From an uncultured Bacteroidales bacterium (lineage in GTDB: Bacteria > Bacteroidota > Bacteroidia > Bacteroidales > Paludibacteraceae), in contig CALAUA010000010.1 of NCBI GenBank assembly GCA_937891975.1, forward strand, positions 51,870 through 115,869: a DNA stretch of 64,000 nt, given 5' to 3'. The position numbers and the translations under genes are program-made. Under the pieces are notes generated by a model. That model searched no databases, was not told where the DNA came from, and saw nothing but the letters and a program-made list of their open reading frames with translations. Shown here piece by piece: positions 1-8,781 of this stretch. Position 1 is the first letter of the stretch; each line of letters begins with the position of its first letter.

Positions 1-54
1 TGAGATAAAAACTCCGCGAGCAGTAAAGGATATAGGAAATAAAATACAAAATAT

Positions 55-2763
55 ATGGACGCAAAATACAATCCTAAAGACATTGAAGCCAAGTGGTATC
101 AATACTGGCAAGACAAGAAACTATTCCACAGTACTCCTGATGGTCGTGAGGCATACACCGTAGTAATCCCTCCACCAAACGTGACAGGTGTGCTGCATAT
201 GGGTCACGTACTCAACAATACCATCCAAGATATCCTTGTGCGTCGTGCACGTCTTGAGGGTAAGAATGCTTGTTGGGCACCTGGTACTGACCACGCTAGT
301 ATCGCTACCGAAGCCAAAGTGATCAAACGCCTCAAAGAGCAAGGTATCAACAAAAGCGACCTCACCCGTGAGGAGTTTCTCAAACATGCTTGGGCTTGGA
401 CCGAGGAGCACGGAGGTATCATCCTGAAGCAATTGCGCAAACTCGGTTGCTCATGCGACTGGGACCGTACTGCGTTTACGATGGATGAGACACGCTCCAA
501 AGCGGTGATAGATGTGTTCTGCGACCTATACAACAAAGGACTGATTTATCGCGGACTGCGTATGGTAAACTGGGACCCAGAGCGCCAAACAGCCCTATCC
601 GATGAGGAGGTGATTTATCAAGAGGAGCACTCGAAACTGTACTATATGAAGTACTATGTCCTTGAAGGCGATGAGGCGAAAGGCGAAGAGGCGAAAGGCG
701 AGGAAGGCAATGTGATTCATAAAGATGAGAAAGGTTATTACGCAGTAGTAGCTACTACCCGTCCTGAGACCATTATGGGCGACGTGGCGATGTGCATCAA
801 CCCTAAAGACCCAAAGAACCAATGGTTGAAGGGCAAGCACGTGATTGTGCCTAAGGTAGGTCGCGTGATTCCTGTGATCGAGGACCGCTATGTGGAGATA
901 GAGTTTGGTACAGGTTGCTTGAAGGTGACCCCTGCACACGACGTAAACGACTACGCATTGGGACAAAAGTACGACCTCACTACCTATGATATCTTCACCG
1001 CCGACGCACATGTGAACGTAGAGGGCTTGGAGGCTGATATCTATCCTAATGTGGCAGTGTACCAAGGCATGGATCGCTTCGACTGCCGCAAGCAAATCGT
1101 AGTGGATCTACAAGCTGAGGGATTGGTAGAGAAAGTGGAAGACTACACCAACAAAGTGGGTTACTCCGAGCGTACCAATGTACCTATTGAGCCACGATTG
1201 AGTCTGCAATGGTTCATTCGCATGCAGCACTTTGCTGACATCGCGTTGCCACCTGTGATGAACGACGATATCGTCTTCTATCCAACGAAATACAAAAACA
1301 CCTACCGCAACTGGCTGGAGAACATCAAAGACTGGTGTATTTCTCGCCAACTATGGTGGGGACACCGTATCCCTGCGTACTACGAGAAAGCATTGCTCGA
1401 AGAGACAGGTGCCGAGAACTATCCAGAGGATAAGATTATCGTAGCACCAAGCATTGAGGCGGCTGCAGAGAAGTCGGGATTGAAAGTCGAGGAACTGGTG
1501 CAAGATGAAGGCGCATTGGACACATGGTTCAGTTCGTGGTTATGGCCAATCAGTTTGTTTGATGGTATCAACAACCCTGGCAATGAGGAGATTAACTACT
1601 ACTATCCAACCGCAGACTTGGTGACAGGTCCAGATATCATCTTCTTCTGGGTGGCGCGTATGATCATGGCAGGTTATGAGTATATCGGTAAGATGCCATT
1701 CCGTCATGTATATTTCACAGGTATTGTGCGCGATAAATTGGGCCGCAAGATGTCTAAGTCATTGGGTAATAGCCCAGACCCACTGGATTTGATTGAGCGT
1801 TTCGGCGCAGACGGTGTGCGTATGGGTATGATGCTTTGCGCTCCTGCGGGCAATGATATCCTCTTCGATGATAGCCTTTGCGAGCAAGGAAGAAACTTCT
1901 GCAACAAGATTTGGAATTGCTTCCGCCTCATCAAAGGATGGGAAGTAGCAGACGCCGAAATGCCTGCTACCAATAAGTGGGGCGTTGAGTGGTTTGATGC
2001 TGTATTGGCTAAAGCACAAGAGGAGGTGGCTGACTTGTTCAGCAAATACCGCCTCAGCGAAGCATTGATGGCTATCTACAAACTCTTCTGCGACGATTTC
2101 TCTGGTTGGTACTTGGAGATCATCAAACCTGCATACGGTCAACCAATTGATAAGGCAACGTATGAGAAGACTATCCAATTTATGGATACCATGCTCAAGT
2201 TGCTCCACCCATTCATGCCATTCATCACCGAAGAATTGTGGCAAGCTATCGAGGACCGCAAAGAGGGCGAGAGTTTAATGGTTTCTCCAATCAATGCTAC
2301 ACAACCGCTAAACAACACTACACAACTGCTACACGACGCTACACAATGCTTCGAGATCATCTCTTCCATCCGCAATATCCGTGCACAGAAGAATATCTCT
2401 CCTAAGGAGGTATTGACCCTCGTTTGCCCAGAGGCATTGCCAGCAGTGGTAGTGAAATTGGCGAACGTTGAGTTGGCTGTAGGTGCAGAGAAGAGCGCAG
2501 GTTGCGCATCGTTTATCGTGGGCACAACTGAGTATAGCGTGCCATTGGAGAAGTTCATCAATGTGGACGAAGAGCTCAAGAAACTCGAAGCCGAGTTGGC
2601 GCACCAAGAGGGCTTCCTCCGTGGTGTGATGGGGAAACTGAGCAACGAACGCTTCGTGCAAAATGCAAAACCAGAGATCGTAGAACTCGAGCGCAAGAAG
2701 AAGTCCGATGCCGAGAGCCGTATCGCTACGCTCAAAGAGGCGATTGCTCAGTTGAGAGGTTAA
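55..2763 (+). CDS. valS: Valyl-tRNA synthetase
   Basis: Class I aminoacyl-tRNA synthetase charging tRNA-Val in the cytoplasm; 902 residues, normal for the family. The HIGH-type motif HMGH is at residues 48-51 within [13 protein letters not shown], and KMSKS is at about 565-569. The editing domain carries the [11 protein letters not shown] motif, and a C-terminal coiled coil closes the protein. The ATG at 55 is the natural start because it precedes the conserved [11 protein letters not shown] opening. Two stretches are odd: a GGCGA-rich repeat gives an [11 protein letters not shown] run near residues 204-217, and a tandem repeat of about 11 bp at 2295-2348 gives [18 protein letters not shown] in the anticodon-binding region. 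Both keep the frame. The TAA stop lies in the first unit of a downstream heptamer array. Identity is very secure. Confidence 0.98.
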   Translation: MDAKYNPKDIEAKWYQYWQDKKLFHSTPDGREAYTVVIPPPNVTGVLHMGHVLNNTIQDILVRRARLEGKNACWAPGTDHASIATEAKVIKRLKEQGINKSDLTREEFLKHAWAWTEEHGGIILKQLRKLGCSCDWDRTAFTMDETRSKAVIDVFCDLYNKGLIYRGLRMVNWDPERQTALSDEEVIYQEEHSKLYYMKYYVLEGDEAKGEEAKGEEGNVIHKDEKGYYAVVATTRPETIMGDVAMCINPKDPKNQWLKGKHVIVPKVGRVIPVIEDRYVEIEFGTGCLKVTPAHDVNDYALGQKYDLTTYDIFTADAHVNVEGLEADIYPNVAVYQGMDRFDCRKQIVVDLQAEGLVEKVEDYTNKVGYSERTNVPIEPRLSLQWFIRMQHFADIALPPVMNDDIVFYPTKYKNTYRNWLENIKDWCISRQLWWGHRIPAYYEKALLEETGAENYPEDKIIVAPSIEAAAEKSGLKVEELVQDEGALDTWFSSWLWPISLFDGINNPGNEEINYYYPTADLVTGPDIIFFWVARMIMAGYEYIGKMPFRHVYFTGIVRDKLGRKMSKSLGNSPDPLDLIERFGADGVRMGMMLCAPAGNDILFDDSLCEQGRNFCNKIWNCFRLIKGWEVADAEMPATNKWGVEWFDAVLAKAQEEVADLFSKYRLSEALMAIYKLFCDDFSGWYLEIIKPAYGQPIDKATYEKTIQFMDTMLKLLHPFMPFITEELWQAIEDRKEGESLMVSPINATQPLNNTTQLLHDATQCFEIISSIRNIRAQKNISPKEVLTLVCPEALPAVVVKLANVELAVGAEKSAGCASFIVGTTEYSVPLEKFINVDEELKKLEAELAHQEGFLRGVMGKLSNERFVQNAKPEIVELERKKKSDAESRIATLKEAIAQLRG
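666..705 (+). repeat. GGCGA microrepeat inside valS
   Basis: GGCGA recurs at spacings of 8, 7, 8, 7 and 9 bases, so pairs of units make 15-bp repeats that preserve the frame. It encodes a charged EAKGE-type run in valS and looks like an in-frame expansion on a surface loop. Confidence 0.6.
2295..2348 (+). repeat. 11-bp tandem repeat inside valS
   Basis: Five units with the form tgctacacaac, of 11, 11, 10, 11 and 11 bp. The total is 54 bp, or 18 codons, so the frame is kept by one shortened unit. It sits between the tRNA-binding helices of ValS, where other ValS proteins have a short linker. Confidence 0.7.
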
Positions 2764-2844
2764 AGGTTAGAGGTTAAAGGTATGAATAGCGGCATTGCCG
2801 CATACACATGCCTCTAAACTATAAACTTTAAACTATAAACTAAT
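2757..2844 (+). repeat. Two heptamer arrays around a GC hairpin (valS / chorismate mutase gap)
   Basis: Four 7-bp units of the AGGTTAA type fill 2757-2784 and contain the valS stop codon. A hairpin GCGGC-ATT-GCCGC follows at 2789-2801. Four 7-bp units of the AAACTAT type fill 2816-2843 and end one base before the next start codon, so the array is also the ribosome-binding region of the downstream gene. Confidence 0.8.
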
Positions 2845-3105
2845 ATGAGAGACTTAGCATCACTTCGCGCAGAGATAGACCAACTGGATGAGCAGTTGTG
2901 GGAGATTATCGGCAAGCGTGTGGATGTGGTTCGCCAGATTGGCGAATGGAAGCATGCACACGGAGAGCCTATAATGCAGCCACAACGCTATCAACAAGTG
3001 CTCGACCAATGCCTTGCATATGGCAAACAAAAAGGACTGAGTGAAACGTTTATCCGCGAAGTGATGGAAGCATTGCATAAAGAAAGCATCAGGGTTGAGT
3101 CCTGA
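2845..3105 (+). CDS. Chorismate mutase (AroQ class, stand-alone)
   Basis: An 86-residue all-helical protein of the AroQ chorismate mutase type, which converts chorismate to prephenate for Phe/Tyr synthesis. The first helix reads LRAEIDQLDEQLWEIIGKR, followed by RVDVVRQIGEWKHAHG, matching the family pattern of an acidic D-x2-D, catalytic R/K residues and the V-x2-I-x2-WK segment. The length matches a single domain without a fused dehydratase or DAHP synthase. The start codon directly follows a heptamer array. The 3' end is compact: the TGA stop lies inside the stem of the terminator at 3087-3116. Some isochorismate-pyruvate lyases share this fold, so the substrate is inferred rather than proven. 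Confidence 0.85.
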   Translation: MRDLASLRAEIDQLDEQLWEIIGKRVDVVRQIGEWKHAHGEPIMQPQRYQQVLDQCLAYGKQKGLSETFIREVMEALHKESIRVES

Positions 3106-3116
3106 TGTTTTCTTTT
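3087..3116 (+). terminator. Intrinsic terminator overlapping the chorismate mutase stop
   Basis: Stem CATCAGG (3087-3093) pairs with CCTGATG (3101-3107), followed by a T-rich tail. The stop codon is within the right arm. Confidence 0.7.
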
Positions 3117-3120
3117 GCTT

Positions 3121-3136
3121 TGGCACGATTTTTGTA
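3121..3136 (+). promoter_or_regulatory. Possible sigma-54 promoter of the bat operon
   Basis: TGGCACGATTTTTGTA matches the RpoN -24/-12 consensus TGGCACG-N4-TTGCW with GG, ten bases, then G; the only change is T for C at the -12 dinucleotide. It lies about 75 bases before the likely moxR start. No activator site was recognised. Confidence 0.45.
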
Positions 3137-3209
3137 GAGTAGAAACATGGAGAATGTATTTAGGATATATTCCCTTGTTTATTGCTGTATAATACTAAAC
3201 ATTTATCAT

Positions 3210-4205
3210 ATGCAAGCAACTGTAGATATTCGTGAACTGCAAGAACGCATTGAGCGTGAGAGTTCGTTTGTAGATGCCTTGACAATGGGCATGAACAAAG
3301 TCATCGTAGGTCAAAAGCACTTGGTGGAAAGTCTGTTGATTGGTCTATTGGCAGACGGACATATCCTATTAGAAGGTGTACCTGGTTTGGCAAAAACATT
3401 GGCTATCAACACTTTAGCAAAGTTGGTGAAAGCTGATTTTAGTCGTATTCAATTTACTCCTGACTTGTTGCCAGCGGACGTATTGGGTACACAGATTTAT
3501 TCGCAAAAATCAGAAGAGTTTAAAATTAAGAAAGGTCCTATCTTCGCTAATTTCGTATTGGCAGATGAGATCAACCGTGCCCCAGCCAAAGTGCAATCTG
3601 CCTTGCTAGAGGCTATGCAAGAGCGTCAGATTACGATTGGTGAGCAAACATACAATTTGGAAGAGCCATTCCTTGTATTAGCGACCCAAAACCCTATCGA
3701 ACAAGAAGGTACTTACCCATTGCCAGAAGCACAAACTGACCGTTTCATGCTGAAAGTAGTGATTGGTTACCCAAAAAAAGAGGAAGAAATGCAGATTATT
3801 CGCCAAAATATCACGGGCGAAAAGATTAATGTGAACTCAATCCTAGAAACAGAGGACATCATCAAAGCTCGAAAGATTGTACGCGAAGTGTATATCGATG
3901 AAAAGATTGAAAAATATATTGTAGATATTGTATTTGCAACGCGCCAACCAGAGGCATATGGATTGGAAAATATGAAATCGATGATTCAGTTCGGTGGCTC
4001 TCCACGTGCAAGTATCAACTTGGCATTGGCAGCGCGTGCATATGCCTTTATCCATCGTCGTGGGTATGTGATTCCAGAAGATGTGCGTGCGGTATGCTAT
4101 GATGTGCTCCGTCATCGTATTGGATTGACCTATGAGGCAGAAGCAAATAATATCACTACTGAAGATGTAATTACAGAGGTGCTAAACGCAGTACAAGTGC
4201 CTTGA
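3210..4205 (+). CDS. MoxR-family AAA ATPase (BatI-like)
   Basis: AAA+ ATPase of the MoxR/RavA group, thought to act as a chaperone for von Willebrand factor A (VWA) proteins made by the neighbouring genes. Walker A is GVPGLAKT, Walker B/DEXX is LADEINRAPAKVQSALLEAM, and sensor and arginine-finger regions follow (LATQNPIEQEGTYPLPEAQ, then SPRASINLALAARAYAF). An in-frame ATG at 3147 would add 21 hydrophobic residues not seen in the family, so the ATG at 3210 (MQATVDIRELQ) is preferred and gives 331 residues. It is the first gene of the Bat operon; a heptamer array separates it from the DUF58 gene. Identity is secure, the client is inferred from synteny. Confidence 0.93.
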   Translation: MQATVDIRELQERIERESSFVDALTMGMNKVIVGQKHLVESLLIGLLADGHILLEGVPGLAKTLAINTLAKLVKADFSRIQFTPDLLPADVLGTQIYSQKSEEFKIKKGPIFANFVLADEINRAPAKVQSALLEAMQERQITIGEQTYNLEEPFLVLATQNPIEQEGTYPLPEAQTDRFMLKVVIGYPKKEEEMQIIRQNITGEKINVNSILETEDIIKARKIVREVYIDEKIEKYIVDIVFATRQPEAYGLENMKSMIQFGGSPRASINLALAARAYAFIHRRGYVIPEDVRAVCYDVLRHRIGLTYEAEANNITTEDVITEVLNAVQVP

Positions 4206-4209
4206 TTGG

Positions 4210-4237
4210 TTTAGTGTTTAGAGTTTAGTGTTTAGGG
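4210..4237 (+). repeat. Heptamer array TTTAGTG-type (moxR / DUF58 gap)
   Basis: Four perfect-period 7-bp units, TTTAGTG or TTTAGAG in type, end three bases before the next ATG and fill almost the whole intergenic gap. Confidence 0.85.
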
Positions 4238-4240
4238 ACA

Positions 4241-5104
4241 ATGACCTCTGAAGAATTACTAAAACGGGTACGGAAGATAGAGATAAAGACTCGCAAGTTG
4301 AGCAAGAATATCTTCGCAGGCGAATACCACTCGCAGTTCAAAGGACGCGGTATGGCGTTCTCCGAAGTGCGTGAGTATCAGCCCGGAGACGACGTGCGCT
4401 CTATCGACTGGAACGTAACCGCACGACTCAACAAACCGTATATCAAGGTATTTGAGGAAGAGCGTGAGCTGACAGTAATGCTATTGGTGGACGTGTCGGG
4501 CAGTCGCAACTTCGGTACACAGACTCAAATGAAGCGTGATATGATAGCGGAGGTGGCAGCAACCTTGGCATTTTCCACCATCGCTAACAACGATAAAGTA
4601 GGCGTGATTCTATTCTCCGACAAGATAGAGAAATTTATTCCTGCTAAGAAAGGAAAAACGCATGTCCTACATATCATTCGCGAATTATTGAGTTTTGAGC
4701 CAACTTCTAAAGGTACGGATATTGCACAAGCATTGCAGTACTTTGCCAATGCACAGAAGCGCCATTGTACTGCGTTCTTGATTTCTGACTTTATCGGTTC
4801 TGGTGCCATGTATCAACCCCTAATGATTGCCTCTAACCGCCACGAAGTGAACGCAATACAGATTTACGACCACCGCGAAGCGGAGTTGCCAAACGTAGGT
4901 TTGGTGAAGTTCCACGATGCTGAGACTGGTAATGATATGTGGGTAGACACCGCCATTACTGCAGTGCGCAATAATTATGCACAAGCCTGGCGTAACAACC
5001 AAGATGAGATACAACAACTCTTCACTCGTACTGGCGTAGATTACGTCAGCATACGCACAGACGAAGACTACGTGAAAGCTTTAATGCACTTATTCAGATG
5101 CTAA
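4241..5104 (+). CDS. DUF58 domain protein of the Bat operon
   Basis: A 287-residue cytoplasmic protein of the DUF58 family, whose members combine a conserved N-terminal signature with a VWA-like fold. The DUF58 signature YQPGDDVRSIDWNVTARL is clear, and VDVSGSR resembles a metal-ion-dependent adhesion site. In Bacteroides and relatives this gene always follows moxR and precedes batA, and the product is believed to work with the ATPase in cell-envelope or stress physiology. Its 3' end overlaps the next start by seven bases, so translation is probably coupled. The exact function is unknown. Confidence 0.9.
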   Translation: MTSEELLKRVRKIEIKTRKLSKNIFAGEYHSQFKGRGMAFSEVREYQPGDDVRSIDWNVTARLNKPYIKVFEEERELTVMLLVDVSGSRNFGTQTQMKRDMIAEVAATLAFSTIANNDKVGVILFSDKIEKFIPAKKGKTHVLHIIRELLSFEPTSKGTDIAQALQYFANAQKRHCTAFLISDFIGSGAMYQPLMIASNRHEVNAIQIYDHREAELPNVGLVKFHDAETGNDMWVDTAITAVRNNYAQAWRNNQDEIQQLFTRTGVDYVSIRTDEDYVKALMHLFRC

Positions 5105-6009
5105 CAACAATTTTGGCACTGGTGGTTAGTGCCGCAATAGATAGTACCACCCTCTTTATCGGCGATCAGACCGATTTGCACTTACGTGCCACTTGTGAGC
5201 AAGGAGAGCAAGTGCAGTTGCCTGTGCTCGCTGAGCAACTCATTCCAGGCGTTGAGATTGTGGATCGCACCATAATCGATACTACTACTCTCAATGACGG
5301 ACGTGTGCAGTATAACCAATATTTTACGCTAACCTCATTTGAGGACTCGCTGTTTTACATTGAGCCATTGGCATTTGTAAGTGGCGATGACACAGTATGG
5401 AGCGAATCGCTGATGCTAAATGTGGTACAACCATTTGAGATGGATAGTACAGACATCGCTATTACTGATATCAAAGGGATATACAAAGCCCCAATATGGT
5501 GGTGGGGCATACTGCGTTGGGTGTTGTTGGCGTTGGCAGTTGCAGGTGTAGGCGTGGGAGGATATTACTTGATTACCTACTTGCGAAGTCGTATGGGTAT
5601 GAAAGAAGATGCCCCACAGCCTGCTGAACCGATGCGACCTGCGGAAGAAGTAGCACTAGAGAAGTTAGACATTATTCGCGAAGAAAAGATATGGCAAACA
5701 GGACATGTGAAGGAATATCATACACAACTTACCGATGTAGTACGTGAATACATTGCTCGTCGCTTTGAAGTGAGCAGTGCAGAACAAACTTCCGATGAGA
5801 CCCTACGTGCTATGCGTCCGTTGCTCAGTGATAAGAAAGAACTCTATGAGCAATTACGGAAGATGCTATCATTGGCAGACCTAGTGAAATTTGCCAAGTG
5901 GACGGTTACTCCCGATGAAAATGAACTGAGTTTGCGTAGTGCATATACCTTCGTGAAAGAGACAACGAATCAATGTTTAGAGGACAGTGCTGAGGCACCT
6001 ACTATTTAG
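5098..6009 (+). CDS. Bat operon membrane protein, function unknown
   Basis: A 303-residue protein with a short hydrophobic N terminus (likely signal peptide), an extracytoplasmic beta-rich region to about residue 130, one transmembrane segment near 136-162 (rich in W, L, V and G) and a cytoplasmic helical C-terminal part. It occupies the position of the small BatD-like protein found between DUF58 and batA in Bacteroidetes Bat operons. No catalytic motif is visible. The start overlaps the DUF58 stop, and its own TAG stop is formed by the first unit of a heptamer array. The placement in the operon is secure; the role is not. Confidence 0.8.
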   Translation: MLTTILALVVSAAIDSTTLFIGDQTDLHLRATCEQGEQVQLPVLAEQLIPGVEIVDRTIIDTTTLNDGRVQYNQYFTLTSFEDSLFYIEPLAFVSGDDTVWSESLMLNVVQPFEMDSTDIAITDIKGIYKAPIWWWGILRWVLLALAVAGVGVGGYYLITYLRSRMGMKEDAPQPAEPMRPAEEVALEKLDIIREEKIWQTGHVKEYHTQLTDVVREYIARRFEVSSAEQTSDETLRAMRPLLSDKKELYEQLRKMLSLADLVKFAKWTVTPDENELSLRSAYTFVKETTNQCLEDSAEAPTI

Positions 6010-6025
6010 TGTTTAGAGTTTTGAG
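6005..6025 (+). repeat. Heptamer array TTTAGTG-type (before batA)
   Basis: Three 7-bp units (TTTAGTG, TTTAGAG, TTTTGAG) end three bases before the batA ATG. The upstream TAG stop is inside unit one. The unit type is the same as at 4210-4237. Confidence 0.75.
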
Positions 6026-6028
6026 ATT

Positions 6029-7018
6029 ATGACATTTGCTAATCCTGGATATTTATTTCTTCTCCTACTGTTGATTCCTATAGTAGGATGGTATATATGG
6101 AAGCTGCGCAATACACGAGCATCGGTGCAGCTATCTTCTACTGCCATATTGCAACAGCAGCCCAAGAGTTGGCGCGTATGGTTGATCCATGTGCCTTTTG
6201 TATTGCGTGTAGCAGCGATTACACTACTATCGTTAGCATTGGCGCGCCCTCAACTGAGCAATCGTTGGCAGTCAGAGTCCACCGAAGGTATTGATATTAT
6301 GATGGCATTGGATATCTCGGGTACTATGCTTGGTGAGGATCTCAAACCCAATCGCCTGGAAGCAGCCAAAGCAGTAGCAACCGATTTCGTACTCTCACGT
6401 CCTAATGATCAAATAGGTTTGGTAGTGTTTGCAGGCGAGAGTTTTACCCAATGTCCATTGACCACTGACCATGCAGTATTGGTAAATCTCTTTCAGTCGG
6501 TGAAATTCGGTATGATTGAAGACGGTACCGCCATTGGTTTGGGTTTGGCCAACGCAGTCAATCGTATGAAAGATTCACCTACCAAATCTAAGGTGGTGAT
6601 TCTGCTTACCGATGGTAGTAATAATCGTGGCGATATTGACCCACAAACAGCAGCAGAGATTGCTAAAACTTTTAACATTCGCGTGTACGCGATAGGTGTG
6701 GGTAGCTATAGCGACCAAGTACGTGTGCCTATACATACTCCATATGGCGTGCAATATGGCACCATGAATTCGGAGTTTGACGAAACAACACTCCGCAATA
6801 TCGCCCAATTGACTGGCGGCGAGTATTTCCGTGCAACAGACAACAACAGTTTACGCAATATTTATCAACAAATTGATCAATTAGAAAAGACGAAGATTCG
6901 TGTACGTGAGTATTCCAAGCGTACTGAATATTTCATGCCTTTCTTAATGGGAGCATTGCTCTGTTTACTGCTAGAAGTACTCATTCGTTTCTTCGTTACT
7001 CGCACTATATCTGAGTAG
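6029..7018 (+). CDS. batA: BatA, VWA-domain aerotolerance protein
   Basis: A 329-residue inner-membrane protein with two N-terminal membrane helices (about 5-25 and 55-75), a VWA domain and a C-terminal membrane helix (about 305-325). The metal site reads ALDISGT, followed by FAGESFTQCPLT and ILLTDGSNNRGDI, so most MIDAS positions are present although the usual DxSxS is D-I-S-G-T. Bat proteins were first linked to aerotolerance in Bacteroides fragilis and likely form an envelope complex with the MoxR ATPase. BatB follows 28 bases downstream. Confidence 0.94.
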   Translation: MTFANPGYLFLLLLLIPIVGWYIWKLRNTRASVQLSSTAILQQQPKSWRVWLIHVPFVLRVAAITLLSLALARPQLSNRWQSESTEGIDIMMALDISGTMLGEDLKPNRLEAAKAVATDFVLSRPNDQIGLVVFAGESFTQCPLTTDHAVLVNLFQSVKFGMIEDGTAIGLGLANAVNRMKDSPTKSKVVILLTDGSNNRGDIDPQTAAEIAKTFNIRVYAIGVGSYSDQVRVPIHTPYGVQYGTMNSEFDETTLRNIAQLTGGEYFRATDNNSLRNIYQQIDQLEKTKIRVREYSKRTEYFMPFLMGALLCLLLEVLIRFFVTRTISE

Positions 7019-7046
7019 GTTATAATAGTTACTAAAAACGAAAGAT

Positions 7047-8075
7047 ATGTTTCGATTTGCAAATATAGAAATGCTTTGGTGGCTCATCACAATCCCTGGA
7101 TTGGTGATAGTTTATATAATTTACACCAAACGTAAGCAACGTCAGTTGACCGAATTCGGTGATTCTGAACTAGTGGCACAACTTATGCCAGATTCCTCAA
7201 AGACTCGTCCCTTATGGAAATTCTGCATATTGATGGTGGCTTTGACTCTACTCATCATTGCTGCAGCACGACCACAATACGGACAACAAGAGAAAAACGT
7301 CAAACGACAGGGTATCGAAGTGATGGTAGCTCTGGATATTTCCAACTCCATGTTGGCAGAAGATGTAGCACCTAATCGTTTGGACCGCGCAAAACAAATG
7401 CTTAGCAAAGTCATTGACAATATGATGGAAGATAAAGTCGGATTGATTGTCTTCGCTGGCGAAGCATTTACGCAATTGCCTATTACATGCGACTACGTAT
7501 CAGCCAAAATGTTTCTCAATACGATTACCCCTAACCTCATTCAAACTCAAGGAACAGCCATCGGTACTGCCCTTCAAACAGCTATCACTTCGTTTGGTGC
7601 AGAAGAGAGCGATGCTGGACGCGCAATTATCCTTATTACCGATGGTGAAAACCATGAGGATGACGCTATTGCTGCTGCCAAGAAAGCACAAGAAATGGGC
7701 ATACAAGTATTTGTGATTGGTATTGGTAAGCCAGAAGGTGCTCCTATCCCTAAACCAGGTACCAATGACTATTTCAAAGATCGCAGTGGACAAGTGGTAG
7801 TAAGCCAAATGAATGAGGAAATGTGTCAGCAGATTGCCCAAGCCGGCAAAGGTGTTTATGTACGTTGCGACAACACCAATACCGCCATGCGCGCTCTGCA
7901 ACAAGAATTAGACCGCATCGCTACTGCGGATATAGAAACGACTGTCTACGCTGACTACAACGAGCAATATCAGTCTTTTGTACTGATAGCCTTACTGCTA
8001 CTTGCAATCGAGTTCTTCATTCTATCACGCAAGAACCATCGACTAAATAGAATGGATTTGTTTAAAGAGAAATAA
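7047..8075 (+). CDS. batB: BatB, VWA-domain aerotolerance protein
   Basis: A 342-residue paralogue of BatA with the same layout: N-terminal membrane helices, VWA domain and a C-terminal helix. The MIDAS is complete here (ALDISNSM, then FAGEAFTQLPIT and ILITDGENHEDD). The tandem arrangement with batA and the 15-base gap to batC are standard for this operon. The two VWA proteins may form a heteromeric complex; this is inferred from family and synteny. Confidence 0.94.
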   Translation: MFRFANIEMLWWLITIPGLVIVYIIYTKRKQRQLTEFGDSELVAQLMPDSSKTRPLWKFCILMVALTLLIIAAARPQYGQQEKNVKRQGIEVMVALDISNSMLAEDVAPNRLDRAKQMLSKVIDNMMEDKVGLIVFAGEAFTQLPITCDYVSAKMFLNTITPNLIQTQGTAIGTALQTAITSFGAEESDAGRAIILITDGENHEDDAIAAAKKAQEMGIQVFVIGIGKPEGAPIPKPGTNDYFKDRSGQVVVSQMNEEMCQQIAQAGKGVYVRCDNTNTAMRALQQELDRIATADIETTVYADYNEQYQSFVLIALLLLAIEFFILSRKNHRLNRMDLFKEK

Positions 8076-8090
8076 GAAAGGAAACATAGC

Positions 8091-8777
8091 ATGCGATTAT
8101 TTATTACTATCATATCATTATGCGTCACTGCGCTGCTTTTTGCACAGCAAGAGAGCAGTGATGTACGTCGTGGTAATATACAATACAACGACTCAAACTA
8201 TACAGAAGCGGAGATAAATTATCGTCGAGCATTGGACAAAAACGACCAATCATTTGAAGCACATTATAACCTTGGTGATGCACTCTTCCGTCAAGAAAAG
8301 TTTCCTGAGGCTGTAGAACAATACGCCAAAGCAGAGCAACTACTCAAGTCTGATGATAAAAAACGTAAAGACCAAATTGCTAATCGATTAGCTGCCACAT
8401 ATCATAATATGGGCAACGCTCTCTATGCACAACAACAATACGATAAAGCAGTAGCTGCATACCAAGAGTCACTGCGTCGGAACCCTAAGGATCATGATAC
8501 TAGGTATAATCTTGTGAAAGCCATGCAGCAGCTTCAAAAGCAGCAGAATCAACAGCAGAATCAAGACCAAAATCAACAGCAACAAAACGAACAACAACAG
8601 CAAGAGCAGCAACAACAGCAACAAAACGAACAGCAACAACAGCAACAAAGTGAGCAACAAATGGATAAGGAGACTGCTGAACAAATCCTGCAAGCGCTAG
8701 AGCAAGACGAACAGGAAACACAAGAGAAACTGCAACGACAACAAGGAAAGAAACGTCGCGTAGAAAAAGAGTGGTAA
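8091..8777 (+). CDS. batC: BatC, TPR protein with glutamine-rich tail
   Basis: A 228-residue exported TPR protein. It has an N-terminal signal peptide (hydrophobic, ending LLFAQQ), two or three TPR units between about residues 25 and 140 (for example AHYNLGDALFRQEKFPEAVEQYAKAEQL) and a low-complexity tail of Q, N and E from about 150 to 200. The tail is encoded by cag/caa codon runs and is likely length-variable. Five bases separate it from batD. It presumably scaffolds the Bat complex. Confidence 0.9.
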   Translation: MRLFITIISLCVTALLFAQQESSDVRRGNIQYNDSNYTEAEINYRRALDKNDQSFEAHYNLGDALFRQEKFPEAVEQYAKAEQLLKSDDKKRKDQIANRLAATYHNMGNALYAQQQYDKAVAAYQESLRRNPKDHDTRYNLVKAMQQLQKQQNQQQNQDQNQQQQNEQQQQEQQQQQQNEQQQQQQSEQQMDKETAEQILQALEQDEQETQEKLQRQQGKKRRVEKEW

Positions 8778-8781
8778 GATT

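Noticed and set aside
121..2735. Open frames on the minus strand across valS
   Set aside because: They have no family signature and lie opposite a complete, strongly conserved gene; typical antisense frames of a GC-balanced coding sequence.
8469..8721. Leucine- and valine-rich antisense frames across the batC tail
   Set aside because: They are the complement of the cag/caa repeat of batC and have no start signal or conservation.
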